Counted from the stretch's first letter, positions 43,610 to 53,479 are shown. The stretch is DNA of 64,000 nucleotides from Nocardioides xinjiangensis (GCF_017916455.1 NZ_JAFMSY010000003.1:124001-188000), one strand, 5' to 3'. The notes: a model not told the origin generated them from the sequence alone. Translations and numbers: made by a program.

Positions 43610-45028
43610 GTGCCGACAGCCCATCCCTCCGGCTGGGCGCACGCGGACGGCGCCCTGCGCTCGACCCGCCCCGGCGGACCGCACTGGCTGCGCGAGCCGG
43701 CTGACCCCGACGCGCTCGTCGAGCACCTCTGGTCGCGCACGACCACCAAGACCGACGGCGTGCTCAGCGTCGGCGGGGTGCCGCTGCCCGAGCTGGTCCG
43801 CGAGCACGGCTCGCCGGCGTACGTCCTCGACGAGGACGACTTCCGGGCGCGGGCCCGCGCCTTCCGCGACGCCTTCGCGGGCTACGAGGTGTTCTACGCC
43901 GGCAAGGCGTTCATCTGCACCACCGTCGTGCGGTGGCTCGACGAGGAGGGGCTGGCCCTCGACGTGTGCTCGGGCGGCGAGCTGGCCGTCGCGGAGCGGG
44001 CCGGGTTCCCGATGGAGCGGGTCGGCTTCCACGGCAACAACAAGACCCGTGGCGAGCTCGAGCGAGCCGTCGCCCTCGGGGTCGGGCGGATCATCGTCGA
44101 CTCCTTCGTGGAGATCGAGCGGCTGGCCGAGACCTGCGCCCGGCTCGGCCGGACGGTGGGGGTGATGGTGCGAGTCACCGCCGGCGTCGAGGCGCACACC
44201 CACGAGTACATCGCCACCGCGCACGAGGACCAGAAGTTCGGCTTCTCCATCGCCGGCGGCGACGCCCTCGAGGCCGTGCGCCGGGTGCACGCGGCGCCGG
44301 GCCTCCGGTTGCTCGGCCTGCACTCCCACATCGGCAGCCAGATCTTCGACACCTCGGGGTTCGAGGTCGCCGCCCGCCGGGTGCTGGCACTGCACGCGCA
44401 GGTGGGTGAGAAGCTCGGTGTCGAGATGCCGGAGATGGACCTCGGCGGCGGCTTCGGCATCGCCTACACCACGCAGGACGACCCGTCCGAGCCCGCCGAG
44501 CTGGCGGCCGGGATCACCGGCATCGTCGAGCACGAGTGCCGCGCGCTCGGCATCGCCCGGCCGAGGCTCTCGATCGAGCCGGGCCGGGCGATCGTCGGTC
44601 CGTCGATGTGCACGGTCTACGAGGTGGGCACGGTCAAGGAGGTCGCCCTCGACGGTGGCCTGCGCCGGTCGTACGTCTCGGTGGACGGCGGGATGAGCGA
44701 CAACATCCGCACCGCCCTCTACGACGCCGACTACTCCGCCACGCTGGCCTCCCGGGCGTCGGGCTCCGACCCGGTGCTCGCCCGGGTGGTCGGCAAGCAC
44801 TGCGAGGCCGGCGACATCGTCGTGAAGGACGAGTTCCTGCCCGGCGACGTCCGCCCCGGCGACCTCGTCGCGGTGCCCGGGACCGGGGCCTACTGCAGGT
44901 CGATGGCGTCCAACTACAACCACGCGCTGCGTCCTCCGGTGATCGGAGTTCGGGACGGGACGACGTTCACCGTCCTGCGACGGGAGACTGAGGCGGACCT
45001 GTTCGCGACCGATGTGGGTGTTTCATGA
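43610..45028 (+). CDS. lysA: diaminopimelate decarboxylase
   Basis: 472 residues. PLP lysine in YEVFYAGKAFICTT; HSHIGSQ and LGGGFGIAYT phosphate loops; the substrate-binding Glu-Pro-Gly-Arg (IEPGRAIVG) and VDGGMSDNIRTALYDA, with the tail CEAGDIVVKDEFLP. It removes CO2 from meso-diaminopimelate to give lysine. A ~60-residue N-terminal extension precedes the fold, as is usual in actinobacteria. GTG start. Its stop overlaps hom (ATGA). Confidence 0.97.
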   Translation: MPTAHPSGWAHADGALRSTRPGGPHWLREPADPDALVEHLWSRTTTKTDGVLSVGGVPLPELVREHGSPAYVLDEDDFRARARAFRDAFAGYEVFYAGKAFICTTVVRWLDEEGLALDVCSGGELAVAERAGFPMERVGFHGNNKTRGELERAVALGVGRIIVDSFVEIERLAETCARLGRTVGVMVRVTAGVEAHTHEYIATAHEDQKFGFSIAGGDALEAVRRVHAAPGLRLLGLHSHIGSQIFDTSGFEVAARRVLALHAQVGEKLGVEMPEMDLGGGFGIAYTTQDDPSEPAELAAGITGIVEHECRALGIARPRLSIEPGRAIVGPSMCTVYEVGTVKEVALDGGLRRSYVSVDGGMSDNIRTALYDADYSATLASRASGSDPVLARVVGKHCEAGDIVVKDEFLPGDVRPGDLVAVPGTGAYCRSMASNYNHALRPPVIGVRDGTTFTVLRRETEADLFATDVGVS

Positions 45029-46341
45029 GTGAGGGTGAGGTGCGCGCCTCCCGTGGCGACGTGCTCAGGGTGGCCGTGCTCGGCTGCGGCGCGGTCGGCT
45101 CGCAGGTCGTCCGGCTGCTGAGCGAGCAGAGCGACGACCTCGCGGCCCGCGTGGGCGCCCCGGTGGAGCTCGTCGGGGTCGCCGTGCGCCGCCTCGACGC
45201 GCCGCGCGACGTCGAGGTCCCCGAGGGGCTGCTCACCACCGACGCTTCGGGCCTGGTGGCGCGCGACGACGTCGACCTGGTCGTGGAGGTGATCGGCGGG
45301 ATCGAGCCCGCCCGGTCGCTCATCCTGGCCGCGCTCGACAACGGCGCGAGCGTCGTCACCGCCAACAAGGCGCTGCTCGCGGAGGACGGCCCGACGCTCT
45401 TCGAGGCCGCCGCCAAGGCCGAGCGCGACCTCTACTACGAGGCCGCCGTCGCCGGTGCCATCCCGATCCTGCGTCCGCTGCGTGAGTCGCTCGCCGGCGA
45501 CAAGGTGACCCGCGTCCTCGGCATCGTCAACGGCACCACCAACTTCATCCTCGACAAGATGGACAGCTCCGGCGCGGGCTTCTCCGAGGCGCTCGAGGAG
45601 GCGCAGGAGCTCGGCTACGCCGAGGCCGACCCCACCGCCGACGTCGAGGGCTTCGACGCCGCGGCCAAGGCGGCGATCCTGGCCAGCCTCGCCTTCCACT
45701 CGCGCGTCACCGCTGCCGACGTCTACCGCGAGGGCATCTCGGAGGTCACGGCCGCCGACGTCGCCAGCGCCCGCGACATGGGCGCGGTGGTCAAGCTGCT
45801 CGCGATCTGCGAGCTGCGCGGCGACCACGTGGCGGCCCGCGTGCACCCGGCGATGATCCCGCGGACGCACCCGCTCGCCAGTGTGCGCGAGGCCTACAAC
45901 GCGGTGTTCGTGGAGTCCGAGGCCGCCGGCCAGCTGATGTTCTACGGGCCGGGAGCCGGCGGCGCGCCCACCGCGAGCGCGGTGCTGGGCGACCTCGTCA
46001 CGGTCGCGCGCAACCGCCTGGCCGGCACCCGCGGCGCGGGCGAGTCGGCGTACGCCGACCGGGCCGTGCAGCCGATGGGCGAGACCCGCACCCGCTACCA
46101 CGTCGCGATCGACGTCGACGACCGCGCGGGCGTGCTCGCCGCCGTGGCCAACGCGTTCGCCGACCACGACGTCTCGATCCAGACCGTGCGCCAGGAGGGC
46201 CGCGGCGCCGACGCCCAGCTCGTCGTGGTCTCGCACGCCGCGCCCGACGCGGCGCTCAGCGCGACGGTCGACCAGCTGCGCAGCATGGACATCGTCCGCG
46301 AGGTCACCTCGGTGATGCGGGTCGAGGGAGGCGACGAATGA
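45025..46341 (+). CDS. hom: homoserine dehydrogenase
   Basis: 438 residues. NAD(P) motif [17 protein letters not shown], the [10 protein letters not shown] and INGTTNFIL catalytic segments and a C-terminal ACT domain ([30 protein letters not shown]), the site of threonine feedback in many actinobacteria. It reduces aspartate semialdehyde to homoserine. It overlaps both lysA and thrC by 4 bases, so the block is translationally coupled. Confidence 0.97.
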   Translation: MSEGEVRASRGDVLRVAVLGCGAVGSQVVRLLSEQSDDLAARVGAPVELVGVAVRRLDAPRDVEVPEGLLTTDASGLVARDDVDLVVEVIGGIEPARSLILAALDNGASVVTANKALLAEDGPTLFEAAAKAERDLYYEAAVAGAIPILRPLRESLAGDKVTRVLGIVNGTTNFILDKMDSSGAGFSEALEEAQELGYAEADPTADVEGFDAAAKAAILASLAFHSRVTAADVYREGISEVTAADVASARDMGAVVKLLAICELRGDHVAARVHPAMIPRTHPLASVREAYNAVFVESEAAGQLMFYGPGAGGAPTASAVLGDLVTVARNRLAGTRGAGESAYADRAVQPMGETRTRYHVAIDVDDRAGVLAAVANAFADHDVSIQTVRQEGRGADAQLVVVSHAAPDAALSATVDQLRSMDIVREVTSVMRVEGGDE

Positions 46342-47402
46342 GCCACCAGTGGCGAGGCGTCATCGAGGAGTACCGCGACCTCCTCGACCTGCCCGACGGC
46401 CTGCACGCGGTGACCCTCCGCGAGGGCGGCACGCCGCTCGTCCACTCCGAGTGGCTCTCGGGCCTCACGGGTGGGCAGGTGTGGCTCAAGGTCGAGGGGG
46501 ACAACCCGACGGGCTCCTTCAAGGACCGCGGCATGACGGCCGCGATCTCGCACGCCCGGCACCTCGGCGCCGAGGCGGTCGTGTGCGCCTCGACCGGCAA
46601 CACGTCGGCCTCGATGGCTGCCTACGCCGCCAAGGCGGGGCTCAAGCCGCTCGTGCTCGTCCCGGAGGGCAAGATCGCCGCGGGCAAGCTCGCCCAGGCG
46701 GTCGTGCACGGCGCGCAGGTCATCATGGTGCGCGGCAACTTCGACGACTGCCTCGCCATCGCCATCGGGCTGTCGCAGAACTACCCCGTCGAGCTGGTCA
46801 ACTCGGTCAACCCGGTGCGGCTACAGGGCCAGAAGACGGCGTCGTTCGAGGTCGTCGACTTCCTCGGCGACGCGCCGGACTACCACCTCCTCCCCGTCGG
46901 CAACGCGGGCAACATCTCGGCCTACTGGCTGGGCTACCAGCAGTACGCCGAGCTCGGCCGCGCGACCCGGCGTCCGGCGATGCTGGGGTTCCAGGCGGAG
47001 GGTGCCGCCCCGCTCGTGACCGGCGAGCCGTTCCCCGACCCCGAGACCAAGGCCACCGCCATTCGCGTGGGCAACCCCGCCTCGTGGCACCTCGCCGAGC
47101 AGGCCGCCAAGGAGAGCGGAGGCGGCTTCGCGGCGCTGTCCGACGAGCAGATCCTGTCCGCGCAGATCGAGCTGGCCCGCCACGACGGCGTCTTCGTCGA
47201 GCCGGCCTCGGCCGCCGGTGTCGCCGGGCTGCTGGCCGCGGTGGCGTCCGGCCGGGACTTCGCCGGCACGACGGTCGCGGTCACGGTCACCGGCCACGGC
47301 CTCAAGGACACTGCCACCGCGCTGGAGTCCTGCGGCGAGATGGTCGACACGGTCGTCGACGCCGACGTGGACACCGCGGCGGCGGCCGCCGGACTGGCCT
47401 GA
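46338..47402 (+). CDS. thrC: threonine synthase
   Basis: 354 residues, a PLP enzyme. The Schiff-base lysine is in [37 protein letters not shown] and [16 protein letters not shown] bind phosphate. It converts O-phosphohomoserine to threonine. ATGA overlap with hom; thrB starts 6 bases downstream. Confidence 0.97.
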   Translation: MSHQWRGVIEEYRDLLDLPDGLHAVTLREGGTPLVHSEWLSGLTGGQVWLKVEGDNPTGSFKDRGMTAAISHARHLGAEAVVCASTGNTSASMAAYAAKAGLKPLVLVPEGKIAAGKLAQAVVHGAQVIMVRGNFDDCLAIAIGLSQNYPVELVNSVNPVRLQGQKTASFEVVDFLGDAPDYHLLPVGNAGNISAYWLGYQQYAELGRATRRPAMLGFQAEGAAPLVTGEPFPDPETKATAIRVGNPASWHLAEQAAKESGGGFAALSDEQILSAQIELARHDGVFVEPASAAGVAGLLAAVASGRDFAGTTVAVTVTGHGLKDTATALESCGEMVDTVVDADVDTAAAAAGLA

Positions 47403-47407
47403 GGTCG

Positions 47408-48307
47408 ATGACCACCTTCGTGGACGGGCCGGTGCGCGTCACCGTCCCGGCGACCTCGGCCAACCTCGGGCCCGGCTTCGACTCCCTCGGCCTGGCCCTC
47501 TCGCTGCGCGACGAGCTGCAGGCCGAGGTCGTCCCCCACGGCCTCGCCGTCGAGGTCCAGGGCGCCGGGGCCGACGGGGTGCCGCGCGACGAGTCGCACC
47601 TGGTGGTGAGGGCGATGCGTGCCGCGTTCGAGCTGATGGGGGAGCAGCCGCCCGGGCTGCGGCTGTCGTGCCGCAACATGATCCCGCACGCGCGGGGCCT
47701 CGGCTCGTCGTCCGCGGCGATCGTCGGCGGCGTGGTGCTCGCCCGGGCGCTCGTCGCCGGCGGCCAGCTCCTCGCCTCCGACGAGGCGCTCTTCGACCTC
47801 GCGGCCGACCTGGAGGGTCACCCGGACAACGTCGCCCCGGCGTTCTACGGCGGCTTCGTGATCTCCGGCCGGGAGGACGGTCGCTGGTACGCCGTCCGCG
47901 CCGGCGTCGACCCCCGCATCACGGCCGTCGTCTTCGTCCCGCCGACGGGGGTGGAGACGAGGGTCGCCCGGGGCCTGCTGCCCGCGACCGTGCCGCACGC
48001 CGACGCGGCCGCCAACTCCGGTCGCGCCGCCCTCCTCGTCGCCGCCCTCACCGGCCACCCCGAGCACCTGCTCCCGGCCACGCGCGACTGGCTGCACCAG
48101 GACCAGCGCGAGCCCGCGATGCCCGAGACCCTCTCGCTCGTACGCCGCCTGCGGGCCGACGGCGTGCCCGCCGTGGTCTCCGGTGCGGGTCCCACCGTGC
48201 TCGCCTTCGGCTCGACCGACACCTCGGTGCTGACCGCGCGCCGCCCCGACGGCTGGCAGTGCCACGACCTGGCGATCGAGCCCGCGGGCGCGGTGCTGCT
48301 AACCTGA
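47408..48307 (+). CDS. thrB: homoserine kinase
   Basis: 299 residues, GHMP fold. N-terminal VPATSANLGPGFDSLGLALSLRD, the ATP-binding PHARGLGSSSAAIVGGVVLARAL and C-terminal GAGPTVLAFGS. It phosphorylates homoserine to the thrC substrate. Start ATG 47408 directly follows thrC. No nearby -10; part of the argS-hom-thr transcript. Confidence 0.96.
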   Translation: MTTFVDGPVRVTVPATSANLGPGFDSLGLALSLRDELQAEVVPHGLAVEVQGAGADGVPRDESHLVVRAMRAAFELMGEQPPGLRLSCRNMIPHARGLGSSSAAIVGGVVLARALVAGGQLLASDEALFDLAADLEGHPDNVAPAFYGGFVISGREDGRWYAVRAGVDPRITAVVFVPPTGVETRVARGLLPATVPHADAAANSGRAALLVAALTGHPEHLLPATRDWLHQDQREPAMPETLSLVRRLRADGVPAVVSGAGPTVLAFGSTDTSVLTARRPDGWQCHDLAIEPAGAVLLT

Positions 48308-48439
48308 CGGCGCGCCGCTCGGCGCAGCTGCCCGTCCCGGACCCCCGCAGTCATCGGGTCCGTGTGGACGGGCGACCACCATCCGCCTCGGCGGCCGCTC
48401 CTCCGGTCCCGCAGGCGACGCGACGTGCGAAGGACCCAC

Positions 48440-50401
48440 GTGACCGAGACCCCCGCTGCAACCGCGGAGAACGCTGTCCCCGAGACGGCCCAGGCCGCGC
48501 CCGCGAAGAAGGCGAGGGGCGGCGGCCTCAGCTCGATGCTGCTCGCCGACCTCAAGTCGATGGCGGCGGGGCTCGGCATCGCCGGCGCCGGCTCGATGAA
48601 GAAGGCGCAGCTCGTGGAGGCGATCAGGGCGCAGTCCGGCGGCGCCCGGTCCGGCCAGGCCCAGACCGAGCAGCCTTCGTCCGAACAGCCTTCGTCCGAG
48701 CAGCTGCGCATCGAGCAGCCGCCTTCCTCCGAGCAGCCGCAGGCCGAGCAGCCGCGGGCCGAGCAGCCGAGGGCCGAGCAGGCCCGCGCCGAGCAGGCGG
48801 GCGCCGCGGCGGCGTCGGAGGAGCCGGCAGCGCGGAGCACCGTGCGGACCCGCACCCGCAAGCAGCGCCAGGCCGAGCAGGACCAGCGCCAGGACCAGCG
48901 ACAGGACCAGCGGCAGGATCGGCCCCAGGACCAGCAGGACCAGCGGCAGGACCCGTCCGGGGAGCCGTCCGACGGCCAGGACAGGGGGGCCAAGCGGGAC
49001 CGGCAGGAGGACCCTAAGGACCAGAAGGACCAGAAGGGCCAGAAGGGCCAGCGGCAGGACGCCTCGCAGAAGGGCGAGCAGAAGCCGGCCCAGCAGCAGA
49101 AGCAGCGGGACGGTCAGCAGGACCGCCAGGACCGCCAGGACCGTCAGGACCGTCAGGACCGCCAGGACCGGCAGGACCGGCAAGACCGCCAGCAGGACCG
49201 GCAGTCCCAGCAGGTCGACGACGACGAGGACGGCGAGGGCGGCAGCCGCCGCAACCGTCGTCGGCGCGGCCGCGACCGCACCCCGGCTCGGCCGGGTGCG
49301 CGCAACGAGCCCGACACCACGATCCTCGAGGACGACGTGCTGGTGCCCGCTGCGGGCATCCTGGACGTGCTCGACAACTGCGCGTTCGTCCGGACCTCGG
49401 GCTACCTGCCCGGCGCCGAGGACGTCTACCTGTCGCTGTCGATGGTGCGCAAGTACCACCTGCGCCGCGGCGACGCGGTCGTCGGGCAGGTGCGCCAGCC
49501 GCGCGAGGGCGAGCGTCGGGAGAAGTTCAACCCCATGGTCCGCATCGACAGCGTCAACGGGACCGAGGCCGACAGCGCCAAGGAGCGTCCGGAGTTCGCC
49601 GACGCGGTCCCGGTGCACCCGCACCAGCGGCTGCGCCTGGCGACCGAGGGCACGGACCTGACCGGCCGGGTCATCGACGTCGCGGCCCCGGTCGGCAAGG
49701 GCCAGCGCGGCCTGGTCCTCGCGCCGCCGCGCACCGGCGTGACCTCGCTGCTGCAGTCGATCGCGCAGTCGGTGACGACCAACAACCCCGAGTGCCACGT
49801 GATGGTCGTCCTCGTGGACACCCGTCCCGAGGAGGTCACCGACTTCCAGCGCGCGGTGAAGGGAGAAGTCGTGGCCTCGACCTTCGACCGTCCGCCGGCG
49901 GACCACACCCTGGTCGCCGAGCTCGCCGTCGAGCGCGCCAAGCGGCTGGTCGAGCTGGGCCACGACGTCGTCGTGCTGCTCGACTCGCTCACCCGGCTCG
50001 GCCGCGCGTACAACCTCGCCGCGCCGGCCAACGGTCGCGTGCTCGCCGGGCTGGTGGACGCCTCGGCGGTCCACCCGACGAAGGAGTTCTTCGGAGCGGC
50101 CCGCACGATCGAGGACGGCGGCTCGCTGACGATCCTGGCCACGGTCGCGGTGGGCACCGGGTCGGCCACCGACGAGTTCTTCCTCGAGGAGCTCGCGGGC
50201 ACGGCGAACCTCGAGCTCGTGCTGAGCACCGAGCGCGCCGCCAAGGGCATCAGGCCCGCGGTCGACGTCACGGCCTCCGGCACCCGCCACGAGGAGAAGC
50301 TCCTCGCCCCCGCGGAGGGAGCGGTCGTCGCCGACGTCCGCAGGCAGCTCGCGGCCGCCGACTCGCAGCAGGCGGTCGCGAAGGTGCTCGGCCCGCGCTG
50401 A
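48440..50401 (+). CDS. rho: transcription termination factor Rho, divergent P-loop
   Basis: 653 residues from GTG 48440 (AAGGA upstream). A hydrophilic N-terminal region (~70-290), rich in Gln, Asp, Arg and Pro with EQP, DQRQ and DRQ repeats, precedes the RNA-binding domain and RecA core. The Walker A segment reads APPRTGVTSLLQ instead of APPKAGKT: Val434 replaces the lysine (E. coli K184) and Arg431 the first lysine. Ungapped alignment puts Thr461 (VDTRPEEVT) at catalytic E211. The Walker B DSLTRLGRAYN and the arginine finger (SGTR616) remain. The C-terminus stops 16 residues earlier than in E. coli. It is at the normal locus before rpmE. Confidence 0.92.
   Translation: MTETPAATAENAVPETAQAAPAKKARGGGLSSMLLADLKSMAAGLGIAGAGSMKKAQLVEAIRAQSGGARSGQAQTEQPSSEQPSSEQLRIEQPPSSEQPQAEQPRAEQPRAEQARAEQAGAAAASEEPAARSTVRTRTRKQRQAEQDQRQDQRQDQRQDRPQDQQDQRQDPSGEPSDGQDRGAKRDRQEDPKDQKDQKGQKGQRQDASQKGEQKPAQQQKQRDGQQDRQDRQDRQDRQDRQDRQDRQDRQQDRQSQQVDDDEDGEGGSRRNRRRRGRDRTPARPGARNEPDTTILEDDVLVPAAGILDVLDNCAFVRTSGYLPGAEDVYLSLSMVRKYHLRRGDAVVGQVRQPREGERREKFNPMVRIDSVNGTEADSAKERPEFADAVPVHPHQRLRLATEGTDLTGRVIDVAAPVGKGQRGLVLAPPRTGVTSLLQSIAQSVTTNNPECHVMVVLVDTRPEEVTDFQRAVKGEVVASTFDRPPADHTLVAELAVERAKRLVELGHDVVVLLDSLTRLGRAYNLAAPANGRVLAGLVDASAVHPTKEFFGAARTIEDGGSLTILATVAVGTGSATDEFFLEELAGTANLELVLSTERAAKGIRPAVDVTASGTRHEEKLLAPAEGAVVADVRRQLAAADSQQAVAKVLGPR
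49119..49198 (+). repeat. 9-bp tandem repeats coding DRQ in Rho
   Basis: Nine-base units caggaccgc/caggaccgt, repeated about eight times in frame (residues ~227-253). Confidence 0.85.
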
Positions 50402-50426
50402 CGGCCCGGCCGGCGCCGGTCCGGTC

Positions 50427-50453
50427 GGGAATGCCCGGATTGGCGTCGGTGTT
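50427..50453 (+). promoter_or_regulatory. SigR-type promoter upstream of rpmE (GGGAAT-N18-GTT)
   Basis: GGGAAT (50427-50432), 18 bases, GTT (50451-50453), 90 bases before the rpmE start. It has the same spacing as the sigR promoter and fits the Streptomyces SigR regulon, which includes rpmE. Confidence 0.72.
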
Positions 50454-50542
50454 CGGACCGGTGGCACACTTGTGCGCCGGTTCCGGTTCACGTCACTACG
50501 CGATCCACGCGGGCGACCCGGAGCAAACTCGAGAGGACAACC

Positions 50543-50767
50543 ATGAAGAAGGACACTCACCCCGACTACGTCGAGACCCAGGTGACCTGCACCTGTGGCG
50601 CGTCGTTCACCACCCGCAGCACCGCGACCTCCGGCACGATCCACGCCGACGTCTGCTCGCAGTGCCACCCGTTCTACACCGGCAAGCAGAAGATCCTCGA
50701 CACCGGCGGCCGCGTCGCCCGCTTCGAGGCCCGCTACGCCAAGAAGGCCCCGGCCGCGAAGAAGTAG
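50543..50767 (+). CDS. rpmE: 50S ribosomal protein bL31, zinc-binding type
   Basis: 74 residues with zinc cysteines in CTCGASFTT and [13 protein letters not shown] (C-x-C ... C-x2-C). GAGAGGAC stands before ATG 50543. The C+ form of L31 stores zinc and is often replaced under zinc shortage. A SigR promoter precedes it, so oxidative-stress induction is likely. A hairpin downstream (50777-50812) may separate it from prfA. Confidence 0.97.
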   Translation: MKKDTHPDYVETQVTCTCGASFTTRSTATSGTIHADVCSQCHPFYTGKQKILDTGGRVARFEARYAKKAPAAKK

Positions 50768-50823
50768 CGCAGGCATCGGCGCCGGTCGTCCGCACTCGCG
50801 GGTGGCCGGCGCCTTGTCGTCTT

Positions 50824-50847
50824 TCTGGTCGTCTGTCTGGTCGTCTG
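50824..50847 (+). repeat. 12-bp tandem direct repeat upstream of prfA
   Basis: tctggtcgtctg occurs twice in direct succession (50824-50835, 50836-50847), 26 bases before the prfA start. Confidence 0.85.
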
Positions 50848-50873
50848 CACGGGTCGGGTCTGAGGAGGAGCAC

Positions 50874-51959
50874 ATGTTCGAGGCGGTCGAGGGCATGCGG
50901 GAGGAGCATGCCGAGCTCGAGCGGCGCCTCGCGCTCCCCGAGACCCATGCCGACCAGCGCCTGGCCAAGCAGCTCAACCAGCGCTACGCCGAGCTGACCG
51001 CCGTCGTCACGACGTGGCAGCACTGGCTCCAGCTGGGGGACGACGCCGAGGCGGCCCGCGAGCTCGCCGCCGACGACCCGGTGTTCGCGCAGGAGGCCGA
51101 GGACCTCGCCGCCCGGCGTGCGGTCGCCGAGGAGCGGCTGCGGAGGCTGCTGGTGCCGCGCGACCCGACCGACGGCAAGGACGCCCTGCTGGAGATCAAG
51201 TCGGGGGAGGGGGGCGAGGAGTCGGCCCTCTTCGCCGGAGACCTGCTCCGGATGTACTCCCGCTACGCCGAGGCCCGCGGCTGGGCGGTGGAGCTGCTCG
51301 ACGCCACCGAGTCCGACCTCGGCGGCTTCAAGTCGGTGACGGCCGCCGTCAAGGCCCGCGGAACGGTCGAGCCCGGCCAGACGCCGTACGCCCTGCTCAA
51401 GTTCGAGGGCGGCGTGCACCGGGTGCAGCGGGTGCCCGTCACGGAGTCGCAGGGCCGTGTCCACACCTCGGCGGCCGGCGTGCTGGTGATGCCGGAGGCC
51501 GAGCAGGTCGACGTGAACGTCGACGACAACGACCTGCGCATCGACGTCTTCCGCTCCAGCGGCCCCGGCGGCCAGAGCGTGAACACGACCGACTCGGCGG
51601 TGCGGATCACCCACCTGCCGACCGGCATCGTGGTGAGCTGCCAGAACGAGAAGAGCCAGCTGCAGAACAAGGAGCAGGCGATGCGCATCCTGCGCGCCCG
51701 GCTGCTCCAGGCCGCGCAGGACGCCGCCGACGCCGAGGCGAGCGAGGCGCGCCGGTCGCAGGTGCGCACGGTGGACCGATCCGAGCGGATCCGGACCTAC
51801 AACTTCCCGGAGAACCGCATCTCCGACCACCGCACCGGCTACAAGGCCTACAACCTCGACCAGGTGCTCGACGGCGACCTCCAGCCGGTGCTCGACTCGT
51901 GCGTGGAGGCCGACATGGCCGCCCGGCTGGCGGCCCTCGAGCCCGGCTCGGGAGGCTGA
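50874..51959 (+). CDS. prfA: peptide chain release factor 1
   Basis: 361 residues. The universal [18 protein letters not shown] loop (GGQ) reaches the peptidyl-transferase centre, and the stop-codon reading region precedes it. GAGGAGGAG before ATG 50874. It recognises UAA and UAG. The prmC gene, whose product methylates the GGQ glutamine, follows after 1 base. Confidence 0.98.
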   Translation: MFEAVEGMREEHAELERRLALPETHADQRLAKQLNQRYAELTAVVTTWQHWLQLGDDAEAARELAADDPVFAQEAEDLAARRAVAEERLRRLLVPRDPTDGKDALLEIKSGEGGEESALFAGDLLRMYSRYAEARGWAVELLDATESDLGGFKSVTAAVKARGTVEPGQTPYALLKFEGGVHRVQRVPVTESQGRVHTSAAGVLVMPEAEQVDVNVDDNDLRIDVFRSSGPGGQSVNTTDSAVRITHLPTGIVVSCQNEKSQLQNKEQAMRILRARLLQAAQDAADAEASEARRSQVRTVDRSERIRTYNFPENRISDHRTGYKAYNLDQVLDGDLQPVLDSCVEADMAARLAALEPGSGG

Positions 51960-51960
51960 C

Positions 51961-52812
51961 GTGCGTGCCGGGGAGGCGCGGCGGCACGGTGCGGCACGGC
52001 TGCGTGAGGCGGGGGTCGCCTCGCCGGAGCGCGACGCCGACCTGCTGCTCGCACACGTGGTCGACGTGCCGCTCGGCCGGCTGGCGCTCGTCGACGAGGT
52101 GTCCTCGGTCGAGGCGGAGCGCTACGACGCGCTCGTCGCGCGCCGCGCCGCCCGGGAGCCCCTCCAGCACCTGACCGGCACCGCCGCTTTCCGGCACGTC
52201 GAGCTCGCCGTCGGCCCGGGCGTGTTCGTCCCGCGGCCGGAGACCGAGCTGCTCGCCGGGTGGGCGATCGAGGCCGCCCGGACGGCCGAGCACGAGAACA
52301 GCACGTGTCGCGTCGTCGACCTGTGCACCGGCTCCGGCGCCATCGCGCGCGCGGTGGCCGACGAGGTGCCGCACGCCGACGTGCACGCCGTCGAGCTCGA
52401 CGAGGCGGCGCTGGCGTGGGCGCAGCGCAACCTGTCCGGCACCGGCGTCGATCTGCGCCAGGGCGACATGGCCGCTGCCTTCGACGACCTGCTCGGCACC
52501 GTCGACGTCGTCGTGTGCAACCCGCCCTACATCCCGCTCGAGGCGTGGGAGTCGGTGGCCGCCGAGGCGCGTGACCACGACCCGCACCTCGCGCTGTTCT
52601 CGGGCCAGGACGGCCTCGACGCCATCCGCGTGCTCGAACGTCGTGCAGCGCAGCTGCTGCGGCCCGGGGGAGTGGTTGGGGCGGAGCACGCCGACGTCCA
52701 GGGCGGGTCGGCTCCCGCCGTGTTCGCCGGGTCGGGTCGCTGGGTGGACGTGGCCGACCACCGCGACCTCGCGGGTCGCCCGCGCTACCTGACCGCGCGA
52801 CTGGCACGATGA
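51961..52812 (+). CDS. prmC: peptide chain release factor N5-glutamine methyltransferase PrmC
   Basis: 283 residues, GTG start. N-terminal helical domain (EPLQHLTGTAAFRHVELAVGPGVFVPRPETELL), SAM-binding VVDLCTGSGAIARAVADE and the NPPY active-site motif (VVCNPPYIPLEAW). It methylates the Gln of the GGQ loop in release factors. It is coupled to prfA and overlaps the next gene (ATGA). Confidence 0.96.
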   Translation: MRAGEARRHGAARLREAGVASPERDADLLLAHVVDVPLGRLALVDEVSSVEAERYDALVARRAAREPLQHLTGTAAFRHVELAVGPGVFVPRPETELLAGWAIEAARTAEHENSTCRVVDLCTGSGAIARAVADEVPHADVHAVELDEAALAWAQRNLSGTGVDLRQGDMAAAFDDLLGTVDVVVCNPPYIPLEAWESVAAEARDHDPHLALFSGQDGLDAIRVLERRAAQLLRPGGVVGAEHADVQGGSAPAVFAGSGRWVDVADHRDLAGRPRYLTARLAR

Positions 52813-53474
52813 GCGACGTGGACAGGCTGGAGACCTCGACCGAGGAGGGGCGCGAGGCGGCGGTGACCGCCGCCGCGGGTGCCGTGCGACGGGGGGAGCT
52901 GGTGGTCATCCCCACCGACACCGTCTACGGGATCGCGGCCGACGCCTTCTCCCACGACGCCGTGCGACGGCTGCTGGACGCCAAGGGACGCGGCCGCGAC
53001 ATGCCGCCGCCGGTGCTCGTCTCGGCCCCGACGACCCTCGACGCGCTCGCCGAGGGCGTGCCGACCTGGGCCCGCACGCTCGTCGAGCGGTTCTGGCCCG
53101 GTCCGCTCACGCTCGTGTGCCGCCAGCAGGCCTCGCTCATGTGGGACCTCGGGGAGACGCGCGGCACCGTCGCGGTCCGGATGCCGGACCACGAGGTGGC
53201 GCTCGCCGTCCTCGAGCGGACCGGACCCCTCGCGGTCAGCTCGGCCAACCTCACCGGTCGCCCCGCCGCGACCGACGCGGACCAGGCCGAGGAGATGCTC
53301 GGCGACGCCGTCGCAGTGATCGTCGACGGCGGCACCTCTCCGGGAGGGGAGGCCTCGACCATCGTCGACGCGACCGTTCCCGGCGGCCGGGTCCTGCGGC
53401 TCGGCGCCCTCTCCCTCGACACGCTCAACGCGGCGCTCGAGGAGCACGGCGTGGTGCTCGAGGACCAGGGCTAG
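52809..53474 (+). CDS. L-threonylcarbamoyladenylate synthase
   Basis: 221 residues, YrdC/Sua5 fold: VVIPTDTVYGIAADAFSHDAVRRLLDAKGRGRDMPPPVLVS and a basic RNA-binding face. It makes threonylcarbamoyl-AMP for t6A37 of ANN-reading tRNAs. Short form without the C-terminal Sua5 domain. It overlaps prmC by 4 bases, and prmC-sua5 pairing is common in actinobacteria. Confidence 0.94.
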   Translation: MSDVDRLETSTEEGREAAVTAAAGAVRRGELVVIPTDTVYGIAADAFSHDAVRRLLDAKGRGRDMPPPVLVSAPTTLDALAEGVPTWARTLVERFWPGPLTLVCRQQASLMWDLGETRGTVAVRMPDHEVALAVLERTGPLAVSSANLTGRPAATDADQAEEMLGDAVAVIVDGGTSPGGEASTIVDATVPGGRVLRLGALSLDTLNAALEEHGVVLEDQG

Positions 53475-53479
53475 GGCCC

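Noticed and set aside
41339..44923. A long minus-strand frame over argS and lysA
   Set aside because: Only its last 165 residues are a real gene (thioesterase); the rest is antisense to argS and lysA.
49119..49198. CRISPR or regulatory repeat in rho
   Set aside because: Tandem in-frame codon repeats without spacers.
49739..49741. Frameshift or base error explaining Rho V434
   Set aside because: The frame is intact on both sides and three separate substitutions (K181R, K184V, E211T equivalents) are seen, so a single error cannot explain it.
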